This document shows positions 30,808 to 44,898 of a stretch of 64,000 nucleotides of DNA, in pieces. The notes below the pieces were generated by a model. That model did no database searches. It was not told where the DNA came from and saw only the letters and a list, made by a program, of their open reading frames with translations. Numbering within the stretch: position 1 is the stretch's first letter; each line of letters opens with the position of its first letter. Source of the stretch: Edolisoma coerulescens. Taxonomy: Eukaryota > Chordata > Aves > Passeriformes > Campephagidae. The stretch spans positions 16,956-80,955 of the forward strand of contig VWZW01002532.1 of NCBI GenBank assembly GCA_013397115.1, in the 5' to 3' direction. The translations under genes and the position numbers were made by a program.

Positions 30808-33800
30808 AAGCTAAAAGCTAAGAGTGTTGGCAGAAGTAGTTGCCCCCAAAGGAGTACATCCTTCCTATCAAATTCATGTTCATGATGGTTGAGTTCCCTG
30901 CTGTAGACCTAAGGGATTAAAAAAATGGGAACATTTGGGCCAAGTCACTCTGCTTTTACTGCTGAGCTGCTGACCATGGAAATAACATTTTAAATGTAAA
31001 ACCCAAAGAGCTTCTTGCAATCAAGACCATAATATTTCTCTTTCCCTCAGTCTACTTTTGTCCAGATATACGTAGGTGAAGTCTGCAAAATACGTCACCA
31101 AAACTACAACTGCTTCTGACAGTGATCCAAGGGAAGTCCTTCTTTTGGCCGTAATTGATTTTAGACCAGGCCTTTAAACAAAAAACCTGGTTTGTTAACT
31201 TGAAAAATGTTCCAATTTCTAAGCATGATTGATTTTGACAGTTCTCATGTAAAGTAACCATTGTAATGATAAACTGTCGACCGTATAGTGCTGTGAATCA
31301 AATGTGCTGAAGAAATGAAGGTTTGCCCTTTCAAAAGGTTATCATCTTGCATAGTCTACAGTTTTTCTTTCTATTTTTTTCAGGAAAATTACTTTTATAA
31401 CTGTCAAAGGTTTAATATACGGGCTATAAAATTGAGACATTTTCCAAATTAATTGGCCTAAAGCAGAAATAAAATGTCTTTGCCATTATAGCAGCTCCCC
31501 ATTGTAACCATATTTCAACATATCTCAAAGCTTGGACAGTGTTCAAGTGTTGTATTGGTTTTTTTGGGGTTTTTTTTGGTGCTAAGCAAAAGTACAACTA
31601 TTTTAAAGAACATCACGTAAAACGCATAGAATTATTTCTCTGTCTCAGTGATCTAATTTTTACTGTTTTAAATTTAGGTAAACAAAACATAGACTCAAAA
31701 CTCTTTTGGCAAGAAAAGAGTTTGTGGTACACTAAAATTATTATTCAAAATTATTACTGTATTTTATAAACATAGAAATGGAAAGCAGTATTAATACACA
31801 AACTCAGCTTATTTATTCTTATTTTAAGTGGTTCTTTTAGGGGTTGCCATACATAAATGGCAGAAAGGGCTAAATTAATGTAAGTTCATGTGAAATGCCT
31901 TTATTTCTGAAATTAAGTAGTGCATGTCTTCTCTTTTTCTGTGATGTTTTTTCAGTTGTATAAGTAACTAAGCTTCACTGTGAAGTCCCAAGTTTCTGTC
32001 TTCAAACAGTCCCAGTAATAACACCACAGTTCAAAAGAGATGAAATTTTAATGTAGATTTAAAAAATTCTAAGATAGATAGAAAATCCTGTGCTTTTTCT
32101 CCGCTTTTGCTTTTTTCTTTCTGTTGTACTTATACATGTACAGTGAGAGTCCTTCTAAAGAACTGTTTCTGGATAAATGAAAGCTACACAGCAACAGAAA
32201 TTGTATCTATACTGGACAAAGTGCTTACTTTATTCTCTATGCAACTCCAGAAGTGAAAATATAGCCCTGTTTAGCTGCAGTGATCAGACAGAGCAGCTCA
32301 GCAGGGTATCCACAAAGCTACTTCAAATAGATTTTGGCAGGTCTTTTATAGTTGTTTCTCAAAGCCCTCTTGTGGTCCATTGCAAAATAATGTATGGCTA
32401 AAATACAAGGCAATTACAGTGATTCACGTTTTGGAAAACTGGGCTCACAGGAGGTAGAATTTGCTACTCAGGTATTATAAATCCCTCTGACTGCACAGAT
32501 GTCAATAGTGATTTATACTCTACAAGGGTTTGATAATCTCGGCTTGTAAGAAAAGCGTTCCCTAAAGTTGTGATCTGAAGACCAATGAAGTCATTGGGAG
32601 GTTTTCCATTAATTTCAGTGTCTTTTAGATCAGTCTGTAAGCATTTAATGTTAATTTAAAAAGTAAAATACAGGTAACCCTGGAAGCAAGTGCAAACACA
32701 AATATATATTTAAAAAGACATATCCAGAACATTAAACTTCAAATAAAACTTGAAATGAGAAACAGATTTAGAATCTTTAAGAACTAGGCAATGAATTCCA
32801 CAGATTATCACCGCTCTTACAGGCTGTGCTTTGCATTCCCACGATACCTTTCTTTAGTTTTCATCTCCACTGTGAAGTGAATGTGAAAACACACACCAGT
32901 GTAAGCACAGTATGATTTCAATGCAGAAATAAGGTTTTATAGCAAAGACTTGGAGCTGGACAATTAATGAGATGAATTTTGACTGGTGTGTCCAGCTAAA
33001 TCTGTTGTGCTCTGCCCCATTTCCATTTTTTTCACAGTTTTTTTTTAGCTGACCAGTGGAGGCCCAAAGTGCCATGTTTCAAAGGAATGTTTGTGTTTGT
33101 GAGATGTTTGATTGACTTCCTGTACAGCTGTATGCATTAGCACCTACAAAATTGAGTGACCACTGTGGAAGTTCATTGGAGGCCAGGCAGAACTACTCAT
33201 TTTAGCAGAAGTGCTGTTACCTTCTGCTACAACAGGCTGCTCGTGGAACTATAGCATAAATTAAGACGTAGCTGTAGACACTGACCTCATGAATAAAAAT
33301 CCATATTGTTGCGTCTTTGAGCATGCAGCCCTGATAAACATGTGAGCTCTTTTGCCATTAAAATTCAGAAATTATTTCTGCCATATTTGGAGCCTTATTT
33401 CTCTTTTTTCCTAATCTGGTTAGAGTTATTTACACTAAAATTTCTAATCAAACCATCTTGGCTATTAGCAAAGTAATTCTTTGTATTTATAATAAAAATG
33501 ATCCTATGACCATTTTGAAAATTTTTATTAATATTGCAAAACATCACAACACCGGAAAAAATGTTTTTTTTTCACACAGCCAATCACATATGAACAATGA
33601 AATAGTACTTCTATTACCCAGTTTATAAAGTCATAAAAATTATGACTTCATTATAAAATAAACAGTTAACTGAAAATCCTTGACAATTCTTCTAGTCTTT
33701 GTCCAGCATTAGAGGAGAACCCGTATGTATAAAATTATTGTAATGAATGATTTAAGGAGGAAAAAAAAAAGAGATCTGGGTTTTAAAAAGACAATGTGAT

Positions 33801-35560
33801 TTTGAGTTATTAGAGACCTAGGGCAAATTTTAAACATCATGAAAAAAAATTCAACTTTGTTGAGGCTAGTGATTTTTAAGGAGGTAGGAACAGTCTGTTC
33901 TCTCCTCATGTTTTTATTTTTACTATCACTAAATAATATTTTCTTGTTTAGAGAAAGACCAATGTATTGTGATTATTTTTGTTTGATTCATTTGCACTTT
34001 TAATGACTTCTGCTGTTATTTTGAAATAAAGATCTATGGACTTAGCATAGGAAATTACTACAGTTTAAGCTTCTATAAAAAATACTCTTACTGTACCAAA
34101 TAACGTGTTCAGCTACACTGAAGTCAATATGGTCTTTTGGCAACAATTACTTCTTGTTCTGTAAACAAATTCACATTTTAACGGGACCTTTACCCTCCCA
34201 CTGGAGAGCAGTTCTGCTGCTGGCACCTTCACTCCTTTACATTCTTGTTTGGTAATATTCAGGAGAAGGATTCTGCTGCTGACTCAGAAAATGAAGTGGA
34301 AAGCCATTCCTGATGTAAGGGACATGAAAAATGATGGGGGAAGACACCATGGACATTGCTGTGGCAGGCCAGAGTAGTTTGTAATTTCCCTGAAGATACT
34401 GCTAGCTCTTCTCTTTCCACTGATGTCTTGAAGGTTGTCCATAGCCTTTTTTCCTGACTATTTCCCATGTTATTCCTGTTTTTTCTCCTTTAGCCTTAAT
34501 ACCCATCTGTCTTTTACTGAGAACAGAAAAAAATGCCCCCCCAGTAAACTTATTGAGATGTGGATCCAGAATCCAGCATGTTCCACACAAATCTTTCCAT
34601 GGAAATCTCTGGCTTTGGAAGAGGTTCTTGACACAACAAGAACTAGTCTTCTAACCTTTGGCCCTTCTGCTGTAGCATGAAAATATGCCTTTTTCCTTTT
34701 CTTGAGCTCCCATGTCTCTTGCCTCTGATGATGAATCCTTCAATGGAAGAATTCCATAAAATTCAGATCTAGCACATAACTGGTGTTTTGCAGTGTCAAA
34801 TTGACATACATCTCTGCATTTATTCTTAGGAAGTAGGTGGAGTGGTACTAAGCAGCAATGGACCTTTTCTGTCCTCTTCATTAAAATCATCAGCTTAGCC
34901 ACAATTTTGTTACCCTTATTTTGTCAGGTTTCAGACGGCTCTGAGTTATTGGTAAGATTACATTTAGCTTTAGGCAAAATAAGTTACATTCCCAATTGAC
35001 TTCTGTTTTTGAACTGTTTGTCTGGATTTAATACTCAACATTATCATAGTAAACTACTGAAACAAAGTTAATTTCTTTTTACTTCTTTACCAGCATATAA
35101 GTGGTATTGATTTCAGCTATTAAGAGGACTGTTGTCACTGTATATCAATGCATTGTCATAAAAATGTGATGGAGGGTTATGTTTAGATAGCATACTTATC
35201 AGAGGAAAGTCTGTCATGATCAAGTGAATGCATAGATTATATTATCAGGGAAACATATTCTGAAATATTTGATTTTTCAGCTTGCAATTTTTGAATATGT
35301 TTTAAAATTTTCAGTGCTCTATGAAAAGGAAATCTGTGCATGGAAGTTTTGGTCAAAAAACATTCCAAAAGTTGTAAAATAAAGCTGAATAAGTAATAAA
35401 TTATTCAAACCCATCTGGGGACCTGAGTTATACTGTCTGTTTCTTGGCTTTAGGCGTCTATTCTTGCTGGAGTGTGTCATAGTTTCTGTTAGAAAGTGCA
35501 AAAAACCTGACCAGATGATGTCAGCACAGACAAGGTGGCTCCTGGCAGCAGATATTAAGT
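30808..35560. other. Unassigned AT-rich stretch, about 4.7 kb
   Basis: No gene, named repeat or RNA recognised. A second small T/G tract (T7 G4 T8) lies near 31558-31580. Confidence 0.5.
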
Positions 35561-37300
35561 AATGGCTGGCCTTAAACATGTGAAATGCATTTGGCTAGCT
35601 GGCGGCAGGCTGTACTGTGTGACCTCTCCTTCTAGGTGCTTTAGCACCAGCCAGCAGAGTCCCTGGCACAGGGGTGTGAGCACAAGCTTGGAAACGTGTC
35701 CTTATTTCAGGCAGAGGTGCAGAGGCAGCTCCCCACCCACTGCTGGCTCCTCTTTGGTCTCCTCTGGCCGGAACCCCCCTGAAGCTTCCTGAGTTGGTGA
35801 ACATTTCCCTCTGGAAAGAACAAAATGTATTAAATTAAGGGTTCCCAAAGTTTACTTCCTGGAGGGCTATGTGATAACTGGGAAGACCATAACAGAAGCC
35901 TACCACTCTCCAATACCTAAAGGCTTCCCTATTCCCCTTCTTCTCTGTTCCAGACCCCACGAGGCTGTATATGAAGCCAGATGCCTGGTCCTTTCGTTTT
36001 CCCACGTGCTGGGAAAACTGTGCTGGACTATTGCCCAGTCCTGGCAATGCCCATGGAGGAGACCTTGCTGAAGTTTCTTGAGCTTAATGTAAAAGCATAA
36101 AATGAGTTGAAACTTCTGAAGCCTCCAGGATCCATCAGGTGAGTCAGTGCCAGCCTCTGACCACTCACTTAAGTTCTGGCATGAAGATTGCATCCTTCTT
36201 TTGGGAATCTCTGCACTAGAGGGGACCTGCCTTTTACCCTCAGCTGGCACTGTCATGCTATCCCTCCGTTATGTGTTAAAACATGCATCTCTGTACCTAT
36301 GCAAAAAATAAAATGAAGCAAAACCCATCTGCCAACCAACAGAAAAACCCAAGAGTGTTTTGCCAACCAGGCAGCTGGATCTGTCCTCTGAATTGTTTAT
36401 AAGTCCCTTCAGATATAGTCTGAACTCCTCACTGAACACACTTGCTGCTCCTGCAAGAACTGGCTCAGCTTCCCCTGCTGCTGATGTGGAAATGTAAATC
36501 TCAATTTCCTCTTCCAAAAAGGAAAAGCAAATATTGATGCATGTTTCAGGTTTTTGCATTACCCTGTTTACCTTTTTCTAGCCTGGAACAAAGCAGCATT
36601 GATACTTTTAGATATTTGACCTCCTTCATTTGGAATTATTCAAGTCTTTCATAAGTCTGAAAAAGAACTGGTTAAAACATTTGCTTTCGCTTGCCCTTGT
36701 TCAGTAGCACCCAGTGCCCCAGCAGACTGCGTGCAGCTCTGAAGAGCCATGTGCTGGTGGTGTTGTCTGACTACCCTGCAACACCTGTCTCTCCCTCACA
36801 CCAACCTGGCTGTGGTACAGAGGTGAAAGAATCCTTATGACACAGGAAGTGTTTTGCACCTTTTCCTCTTGAATGAATTTTTATTGCAGAAAGCTACAGC
36901 TCAAGTGAGCTCAGAGACTGCTAATGACTTGTACTTCCTAACACACATCCAAACACCTCCTGCTTCCCTTCCAGCTTCATTCACTCCAGTGCCTTCTCTC
37001 TCCCCTTTCTCAGGTTAGCTCAGGCTGTGAGACAGTGTGTGATGTGCTGCCCAGGAGGGATAAGAAGGGAGAAGACGCAGAGGAAAGCAGCCAGCCAGGA
37101 GATAGGAGTCCTCTGGCAGAGCCAGTATGTGGCAGAAGTTTCTTCTAGGCCAGCCAGCAGTCAGGAGATGTAAATAGCCTGACTGGCACCAGTGGGGAAG
37201 TTCATAGTCAAAAGGTGTACACTGCCTCATCCCTCATGGGCAGCAGAGACTGCCTTATGGGCCAGACCCAGCCTACAAGCTGGCTGCAGTGTAATCCTGC
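35561..37300. other. Unassigned, somewhat GC-richer stretch
   Basis: Composition rises at about 35580-36080 and 36690-37290. Frames such as 35900-36256 (minus, 118 codons), 35562-35792 and 36269-36559 show no recognisable domains or splice sites. No LTR or CR1 hallmarks were seen. Confidence 0.4.
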
Positions 37301-37448
37301 CTTAAACCTAAGGTGGATAATATATTTTTCCTTCTAGAATAACAAAAAAATTGCCCTTAATTTACTGAGCTATTTTGGAATATGAGATGCAATTGCTAGT
37401 TACTTGGATTGGTGTTGCTCCCTTATTTGAATTTTCCAGAGAATGATG

Positions 37449-37472
37449 TGCATGCCATCGGAAAGGCATGCA
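37449..37472. repeat. 8-bp stem hairpin
   Basis: TGCATGCC (37449-37456) and GGCATGCA (37465-37472) pair exactly around an 8-base loop. Confidence 0.7.
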
Positions 37473-37831
37473 GTTCTGCTTCCCCCCTTCTCCTCGCCTC
37501 ATTCACTTCCACAGCAGTTCTTGACACGTGTGGTTTGCTGTTCCTGCTACCTGGCCTGAAATAACAGCCTCTGCCCCACTGACTTCTTTTTCTACCACAA
37601 AGATCTTGCTTAAACTTGGGCCTGCCTTCTAGAAAACGGTAGCATTTTCCAGCTAAAACACGTATGTTTTCTTCCTCTATGAAGAATGCCTTTACACTTC
37701 CTCAGGAGATGGGTTCCAAATAGCAGTCCTATGCCACTACCCCTAGCCCCCTTTCTGATTTAGCATTGTCAGTGGCACAGTAGTTATCCATGTGCCATTA
37801 ATACCCTTCAGTGACCTTGACCGGGCACCTT

Positions 37832-37854
37832 ATTCTAGAGCCCTCCTCTAGAAT
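37832..37854. repeat. 9-bp stem hairpin
   Basis: ATTCTAGAG (37832-37840) and CTCTAGAAT (37846-37854) pair exactly around CCCTC. Confidence 0.75.
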
Positions 37855-40800
37855 GGAGGATTTTTTCCGGTTGTTCAGGTAGTATAAAAATCTGTTTTTA
37901 AAAAACAACACAAACCTCTGGCTATAGCCCTCAGTCTTAACTCACACATAGGTACTATTGAGAGGGGAAGAGCATTCAAGGACTGTGGTGACTTAGAATT
38001 TGCTGGTAAGTGGTTTGCAGTGTTATTACTCCACCGGTCTTTCCCACAGTAGTAGACAATCCCATTTAAACATGCCCCGGGCTTCTTCTTTTCATGTGAA
38101 ATAAAATCCTCTCTGCTAGGTACAAGAAAACTCTGATTCTCTGCCCTGCATTTCCATTGGTTTGCACAGATTAGTAGTTTGTCTTGCTATTTCCCTTACG
38201 ATCACAAGCAATCCTCTCTGTGATCAATCCAGCTCCTGTGCTGATCCCATGTGCTTTTCTAGCCAGCTGACCAGAGCATCTTTGCTGTCTGGTCTGATAA
38301 TTTTGCTGAATATTGCAGATTTGTGATTCACTATTGTATTCCAGTAACTTTTTGACCTGATTTAGCAATGAGGTAGTTTTGTTCTAGGCTAGCCTGTACT
38401 GTCACGTCCCACACAGAGATTTTTTTTGTGGCTGAATGCCTGAGATGATTTTCTAAATCTCTGCAAGCTTTTCCAAGTTCTTATTTCTATACATGTATTT
38501 TTGTACAAGAAAATAGGGCAGAGGGAAATTCTAGCTTCTCTCCATTCCCTGATTCTCCTGTCTAGTAGGAAGTACTTAATGATCATTCTTTCTAAGGTTT
38601 CTTTCCAGGGATTCTTTCTGATGTCTCTTCCTAAGTCAAGAAATTTCCCTGGATATTCTGACCATAGAAGGAAAACAAATGCCTCCTGGCAAAAGCCACA
38701 GACTTTTGGGGCTACCTATGGATGCACACATGAAATCAGGAAGCATGGTCATTATGCTATAGGATTTAAGAAACACCAAACTCAGTATTTTGGTAGAATA
38801 CAGGAGAAAGAGTTAGAGGAACCAGTTTGAAACTTCTCCATGAGAGTCAGCCTTGGAGTACAAAAAGAACTCCTTGAATTGCTTGGGGAGTTGATAAAAT
38901 AATAGTAATGGATGCATTTGGACAGAAAGACAGTTGTTAACATGTTCCTATTTTCTGGCAACAGGAGTGTGGGAGCTGAAGTCAATCTAATTTCACTCTG
39001 TGTTCAGGAAAAGAACACAAAAGAATCTGATTTTTTATTGTTAAGCTGGCAGTACAGAGACTCCCAGTTTCTGAGCTCTGGAAAGCCAGACATTCTTCTG
39101 AACTGAAGAATATTAAAACAAGACAGCTTGAACTCTGCTCTAGGCCCAGGAGTGTAAATCTGGAATAAGTTCACTGGTTTTGATGAGGATACTTTGGATT
39201 TACACCAGCAACTGAGAATAGAACTTGGCTCTGTGAATTATTCTTCTGGTGGTAGTGAAAAATATGATCCTAATAAAAGACGTGCAAGCGATCACAGGAG
39301 TATTCTCATACTGGTTCTACGCTTAAGTTTTAGGTGCAGGATTTAAGATTGTGGAACAAAATCCAGCTATACAAGAGTACCTCTAAGCAATCTGTCAAAG
39401 AGGATCTATAGGAAGAGGGGCAATCTAATTCTTGCGTGGCTCCTATAGCTGTATGGGCCTGTCTTGCCCTATAAGAGGAGATTCAAAAAATATTGTTGTG
39501 GGGTTTTTTTAAAATTTATTTTAGTTTATGGGTATAACACACAAAAATAAGTTTATGCAGTAATTGTTTGGAAAAAGGCTCTGTGTGTTGCAAGAAGTGA
39601 AGAAGCCTGAATACTTTGTGTTGTAACACCTTTATGGAAATGTCAGCTATGGAACAGACCATTATAGACACTGGCATTATCAGCTTCTGGACTGCAGCAT
39701 TATTCCTTGTAGCCTGGAATTGTTTTATTATGGGTAACTGGTTTACAGGTGAAAATATTACAAAACCAGTAAAGCTGCCTCATGTGCTGTTTTGACAGTA
39801 TCTTCTCCTCTTTGAGAACATGTATGAAAAGTGTTATAGACATAAAGCTAGAACCAGATCAAGTCTTCAAAGAATGTTTTTTCTCTTTTTGATAATATTT
39901 CAAATCCTGCTGTGACTTTCCAGTTATTTAGGTGCTATATTGCAAAAACTTCCTGAGCCACCCTTCTTGGCATGATAAATCCACAGATACTGTGCTTTAA
40001 AATGATACACAGACGGGAAAGTTTCTAACAGGCATCAAAGCCATTAGATTTGTATTGCTTTTTCTATTGTTTAGTAATATTTGAGAGGGATTGGATGCAT
40101 CTGTGACCTGGCTAATTGCAACGAAAATTACAGAGTATTAAAAACAAATGGGAAGATGGAAAAGAAAGTTGTGGTAGGATTTTGAAAGGAGTTTTGGATC
40201 TAATGGACATTCATTGTCACTTGAGTGCCTAACTGCCTCAGGCTGCATTGGAAGTCCCATCATGAGAGCTGGAAAAAACAAAACTCCAGCTAACCCATGC
40301 CTCTAAACTTAAAAACCCAAGAAGCTATAGTCGCAGACTAAATAGAGTATGATTTGAGGCCATGCTACGCTTCTGCCACTGGCTTTAATTGGACAAGCAT
40401 GTTCATGTGCTTTGATTTTTCCTAGCGACAGAAAAGAATCAATAAGCTGCATATTTTGCTCGTTATTCATTTTGATAATCCCTCTCCTTAGCTGGAAACT
40501 GCTGCCAGTGTACTTAAAACGTAATGTCTTAATCACACAATCCCTTAAACTCAATGAGGTGATATTTAAAGTTTACAGGGATGGTACAAGAAAATCCAGA
40601 CACTTTTGGTGCTAAACGTTCTTGAAACACAGTATCTCTGGATTTTCTCCAATTTCTGCACATTGAAAAGTTGAAACCAAATGGGATTCCAGTCCAGTAA
40701 TGCACTTACTCTTTACATGATAGCTGAGGGACATGAAAGGCTTTATGAAATCAGTCAAACCACTTTTGAAGTTAAAATAACTAAATAATGCTTTCAGATA

Positions 40801-42657
40801 CATTCTAACCTAGTTTACTCCATGACAACAAATAGATCTTCTTTTTTTTTTACTGTTTGGTACTTCTTTTAGCCTTCTTTTTCCAATATTCTCTCAGAAG
40901 AAAAAGGGATAAAGGAATAGACTGAGTTCACTAGTGTGGGCTTCTTTTGAGACAGAGAACCATGCCTTGATGCTGTAAAAGAAGTGACTAGGCACGTCTC
41001 ACTGGGCATGATGAACAGGGCTCTTACTGATGTCATTAAAGATGATATATTTAGTTATGTCTCTTTTCTGATGAAGAGTATGTTCTGTCACACAGATGGC
41101 ACATCTGTTTTGTGTGACATTTCTTGAGAGTTATTTACATGAAAGTTCATTACTGTACTGGATTCTGTTTATGCTTTGGGGGCTTTCCCAAATGGGATTG
41201 CTGGTCATACTTAATGCCTACAGAACCACCAGCGCTGTGCAGTTACTGTAAAATACCTACAACTTCTTGGGTAATGGAAGCGTGACATGGGTGAAACCAT
41301 AAACACAAATGAGTTCAACATGCCTGTCTGGGTTTTTTTTTTGGTCTTTCTCTTGCTCTGTTCATAGAAAAGATCCACAGAGTAGATCCAAGTACTCCCT
41401 GCACTTTTTTTGTTCTCAATGGCTTTGGGAACATGAAGCACTTTTATCAGTAGTAGCTGTATTCTGCTCTATGTTTTTTTATGGTAAGGCAGAAAAAGGA
41501 GTTGACAAAGGTCTTTCCTTATCTTTCTGTAATAATGACACAAGACTGAAAGGTTTTATCACTTCTATGCTGACTGATACCTGTACACATTTAAGAAATC
41601 TGAGATCCTTCAGTGGTGAGAGAGTCTCAAGTCTACAAGAGAAAACTGTGCTTCAGTTTTTTTCCATAACCCTTAACCCAAATGTGGATCTATGTTCTCA
41701 GGCCATAGCTCAGGTAAGTCTGTTATTTGCCTGCTTATTTGATATATGTTTATTCAATGTTTTTTTCTATCAGAACAGATATTAAACACCACATTCGGTA
41801 GCAGTGGGTGGGGGAATCAGTAGCACTGCTTGCAATACAAGTTGCAGTATGTCTCTATTCAGTTAAAGTCTAGTGGAAACAGAATATATTCACTAGTAAA
41901 TATCATCATGATTGATAACTGATGATTTGCCATTTAGACAAAGGAACCCATCACTGGAAAAAATGGACATATATTGTACTGGCACTTCAAATACTAGTCC
42001 TTAGCCTATAAGTATTGAGGAGCCTTTTCCAAAATGCTTCATCCATTAGAGCTTTGTCTCATTGGCCTGACAGTTTGCATTAAAATAGGATACCAGCTCT
42101 TACTCCATGTTCTGAAAGCAAAAAAATAGGATACATTAAGGGTAGGGTAAACACCTTCTTTCCATGTCAGAGGTTCCACTGGTACAAAATGTTACTGGAA
42201 AGCTGATAGCAAGGAGAGTAACAATAATCATACCAAATACTTCTGTTTAGAAAAATACATCCAAGAAGAGAAAACTAAGTTTGGGTATGGTGAATCTGCT
42301 TCCTTAGAAGACAGTCTAGCTGGCTACTTTTAATTTTAAAAACTTTGTAACAACCTTAGTGCAAAGCATTTTTGAAATTCAGTAACAAAACGAGTAATAT
42401 TAAAGAGACTGGACAGAAGAAGTAATTTAGCATACCTAATTAGTTTTACTGTTGGTTTCCCAAGATAATGGTCTAGAGAGACAGATAAAAGCCCTGAAAC
42501 TATGGCATTATATAAATGGTCAGGCAATTAATGAACCTTAAAATGTAGATCTATTGCTATAGAAAAAGTTATGTCACTTCTGAGTTGGTATTTATGGCAT
42601 CTCAAGCACCAGCTCAGCAGGAGTATTTTTAATGTCTCATCACTGAAAAATATTCTT

Positions 42658-42675
42658 AATTTGAAATTTCAAATT
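42658..42675. repeat. Perfect 18-bp palindrome
   Basis: AATTTGAAATTTCAAATT equals its reverse complement. AT-rich context. Confidence 0.75.
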
Positions 42676-44734
42676 TGTTATCTTTCACACTGCATAGCTG
42701 ACATATGTCAGGGTTTTGAAATCCACGGTTTGACATGAGATGTTTTGAATGTCTTGGGAGTATGGAAAAAGCTGTGTAATTTAACCTCTGCCTTCTCTCA
42801 GATAAGTCTTTCAGGCACAGTTCTGGTATTGCGTCAGCAAAGCCTAGGCTTGGCTGTCGTGACTAGGCTAGTAGGAGGGTTTTCTTCCTTCTTCTTTTCT
42901 TCTTTACTGGTGCATGTGTAGCCTCATTGATTAATCCATGTCTTCTGTCCCCCAAACAATCAAGGCAAAACAAAGAAAAGAAACAAAACTTGGGACACAT
43001 GTAACTAAGAAGGCTGGTTGGACTTTTAACCTCATTTATTTGTATTCATTTGGTAAATCCTTCCCAGCAGGAATTGTCTCCTTCCCAAGTTAGTACAAGA
43101 TGCAACCCTGGAGGGGGCCTTTGGGAATGACTGCCATCAATCCTAAAATAACAAGTGCTGAGTTTGATCCAGAATGGTGTGTTTTCAGAGCATACACACT
43201 GAATTGTCTGCATTTCCAAACTTACTGTGGTTAACAGACTGAAAGGGAAAATATTTCCATCTCTTCATCACACAACTAAACAAAAATTTCTAAATGGCTT
43301 TAAGTAGAACTAGTAGGCAAATTTCACGTCTCTCAAGATATGATACAACAAAGCTGAACTGTGCTACAGCTTTGAATCTTCAGCTGCAATTCTATATAAA
43401 TTTGAGAAGCCCGCAGTTGCTTGATGGTCTGAACTGATTTCTGACATCTAACTTATTCTTGAAGATGAAGATGTAGGGTAGATCAGTATAGAAATACCAT
43501 AAAAAATGTTGTATCCTAAATTGAATACACTAATATGTAAAAGTTACTTTATACCATAGACCAAAAGCTATTGCACAACTTATATAATTTTTCTGAATCT
43601 TTTCTGCGACTTTCATTTCTTCTGCTAATTCTTCCCTTCCAAAATTTCTGAAAGCCTCATTGATTTTGTTTCTATTGTACCCACTTGTGACAAGTCAGGC
43701 CACTTTCAGACAGTGATAACTACTAAGCAAAGCTACCCAATGTGTCACTCAGGACTTATTGCAGTAAACACAGCAGTGGTGTGAGATCTAGTCCTGTCCC
43801 TGCCAGGAAGCAGCTGAAGTCACCACCACAACTTGCTAATAGCCACTGTGGGGCTTGCAAGGGTGGCTGCATGGGACAAACTATTACAAGGTCATGAGAT
43901 CTCCTGCTGAATGACAAAGATGTCATGCCTCAGTCTATGATGCCACATGGAACCTTCTGGTCTGTGTTCTCCAACTCTGCCTCCTGCTGTGCCTGGTTTT
44001 TCCAGTTTGATCCCTTGCCTATTACACTCCCAGTTTCAGTTGTCATGCTGTTGATTTGGCTGCAGTGAGCAGGGTTTATGACTGTGTTATACGAGCCCTG
44101 AGAGATAGCTTTGTTGGTGTGAATAATTCTCTCTCTAAGTCCCCTAATTGCTCCTAATATTTGTTTTCTTTTCATAACATCTCTAAGCCAGATTTTCCAT
44201 GAGGAGGTTACCAATAATACTGAATGCTCCCCTGCTGTGTCAACTTTTCACTCATTCTTGGTAAACAGCTCTTGTCTGGGACAAGTGTGACCTGAAAGAT
44301 GACATGTGGTGCACTGATGCTCATCTGGATTTTAGGAAAATGCATGACAAGTTGAAGTCAGTCCTATATCTGTGGCTGCCGGTGGTATCAGGTTCCTCTC
44401 ACACACAGTCTCCTCTGTGTGAGCCAAACTGCCTCAGGGCAGAGGCCAGATTACAGCAGTGCTGTTTAATTTCCTATCCAGCATTTAGCTCCCCACATTT
44501 TCCTTGTGGATTGCTTCAAACTGCCAGTCCAACCACTGATTTAATATGCAGCCATCTGGCTGGAGTACACTCAGAGCCTGGTCAATATTTGGAAAGAAGA
44601 ACACACAATGCCTGATTTCAGATGAAATAATGGAATATCCATAAATACAACATGATTTTTGAAGAGGCTGAGCAACTAGTCATTTGTCAGATTGGTTACC
44701 AATGATCTTAGTCTTTCCATCAAAAAAAAATTAC

Positions 44735-44898
44735 AGGGCTTCTACAAAAGCGAATCAGAAAACAAGATAGTGGAAAACTGTCTCGAGCACTTTGCCGATA
44801 GTGCAAAACCTGAGCTTTGCCTCTCACAAGTCGGTTTCTCAACAGAAGAAATAAAAGCTGGAGATAAAGGACGTGAATATGGACTGGTTGCAGGATAG
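44735..44898 (+). other. CpG-bearing open frame, possible decayed exon
   Basis: The frame 44692-44898 is open through a segment that follows a TTACAG (AG at 44734-44735). It contains several CpGs (AAGCGA, CTCGAG, GCCGAT, GTCGGT, GACGTG), which are scarce in the flanks. The residues are mixed and charged, like soluble protein (for example 'KIVENCLEHFADSAKPELC'), unlike the Phe/Ser/Leu-rich chance frames nearby. I recognise no family. The upstream tract is poly(A)-like, not pyrimidine-rich, so the acceptor is poor, and no GT donor follows the last codons. It could be an old pseudogene fragment or chance. Confidence 0.2.

Noticed and set aside
41309..41785. 158-codon plus frame
   Set aside because: It crosses T-runs, has a Phe/Ser/Cys bias and no recognisable motif, and there is no supporting splice site.
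43930..44615. 94-codon minus and 103-codon plus frames in neighbouring DNA
   Set aside because: No family recognised, no splice sites, and length within chance for this many bases.
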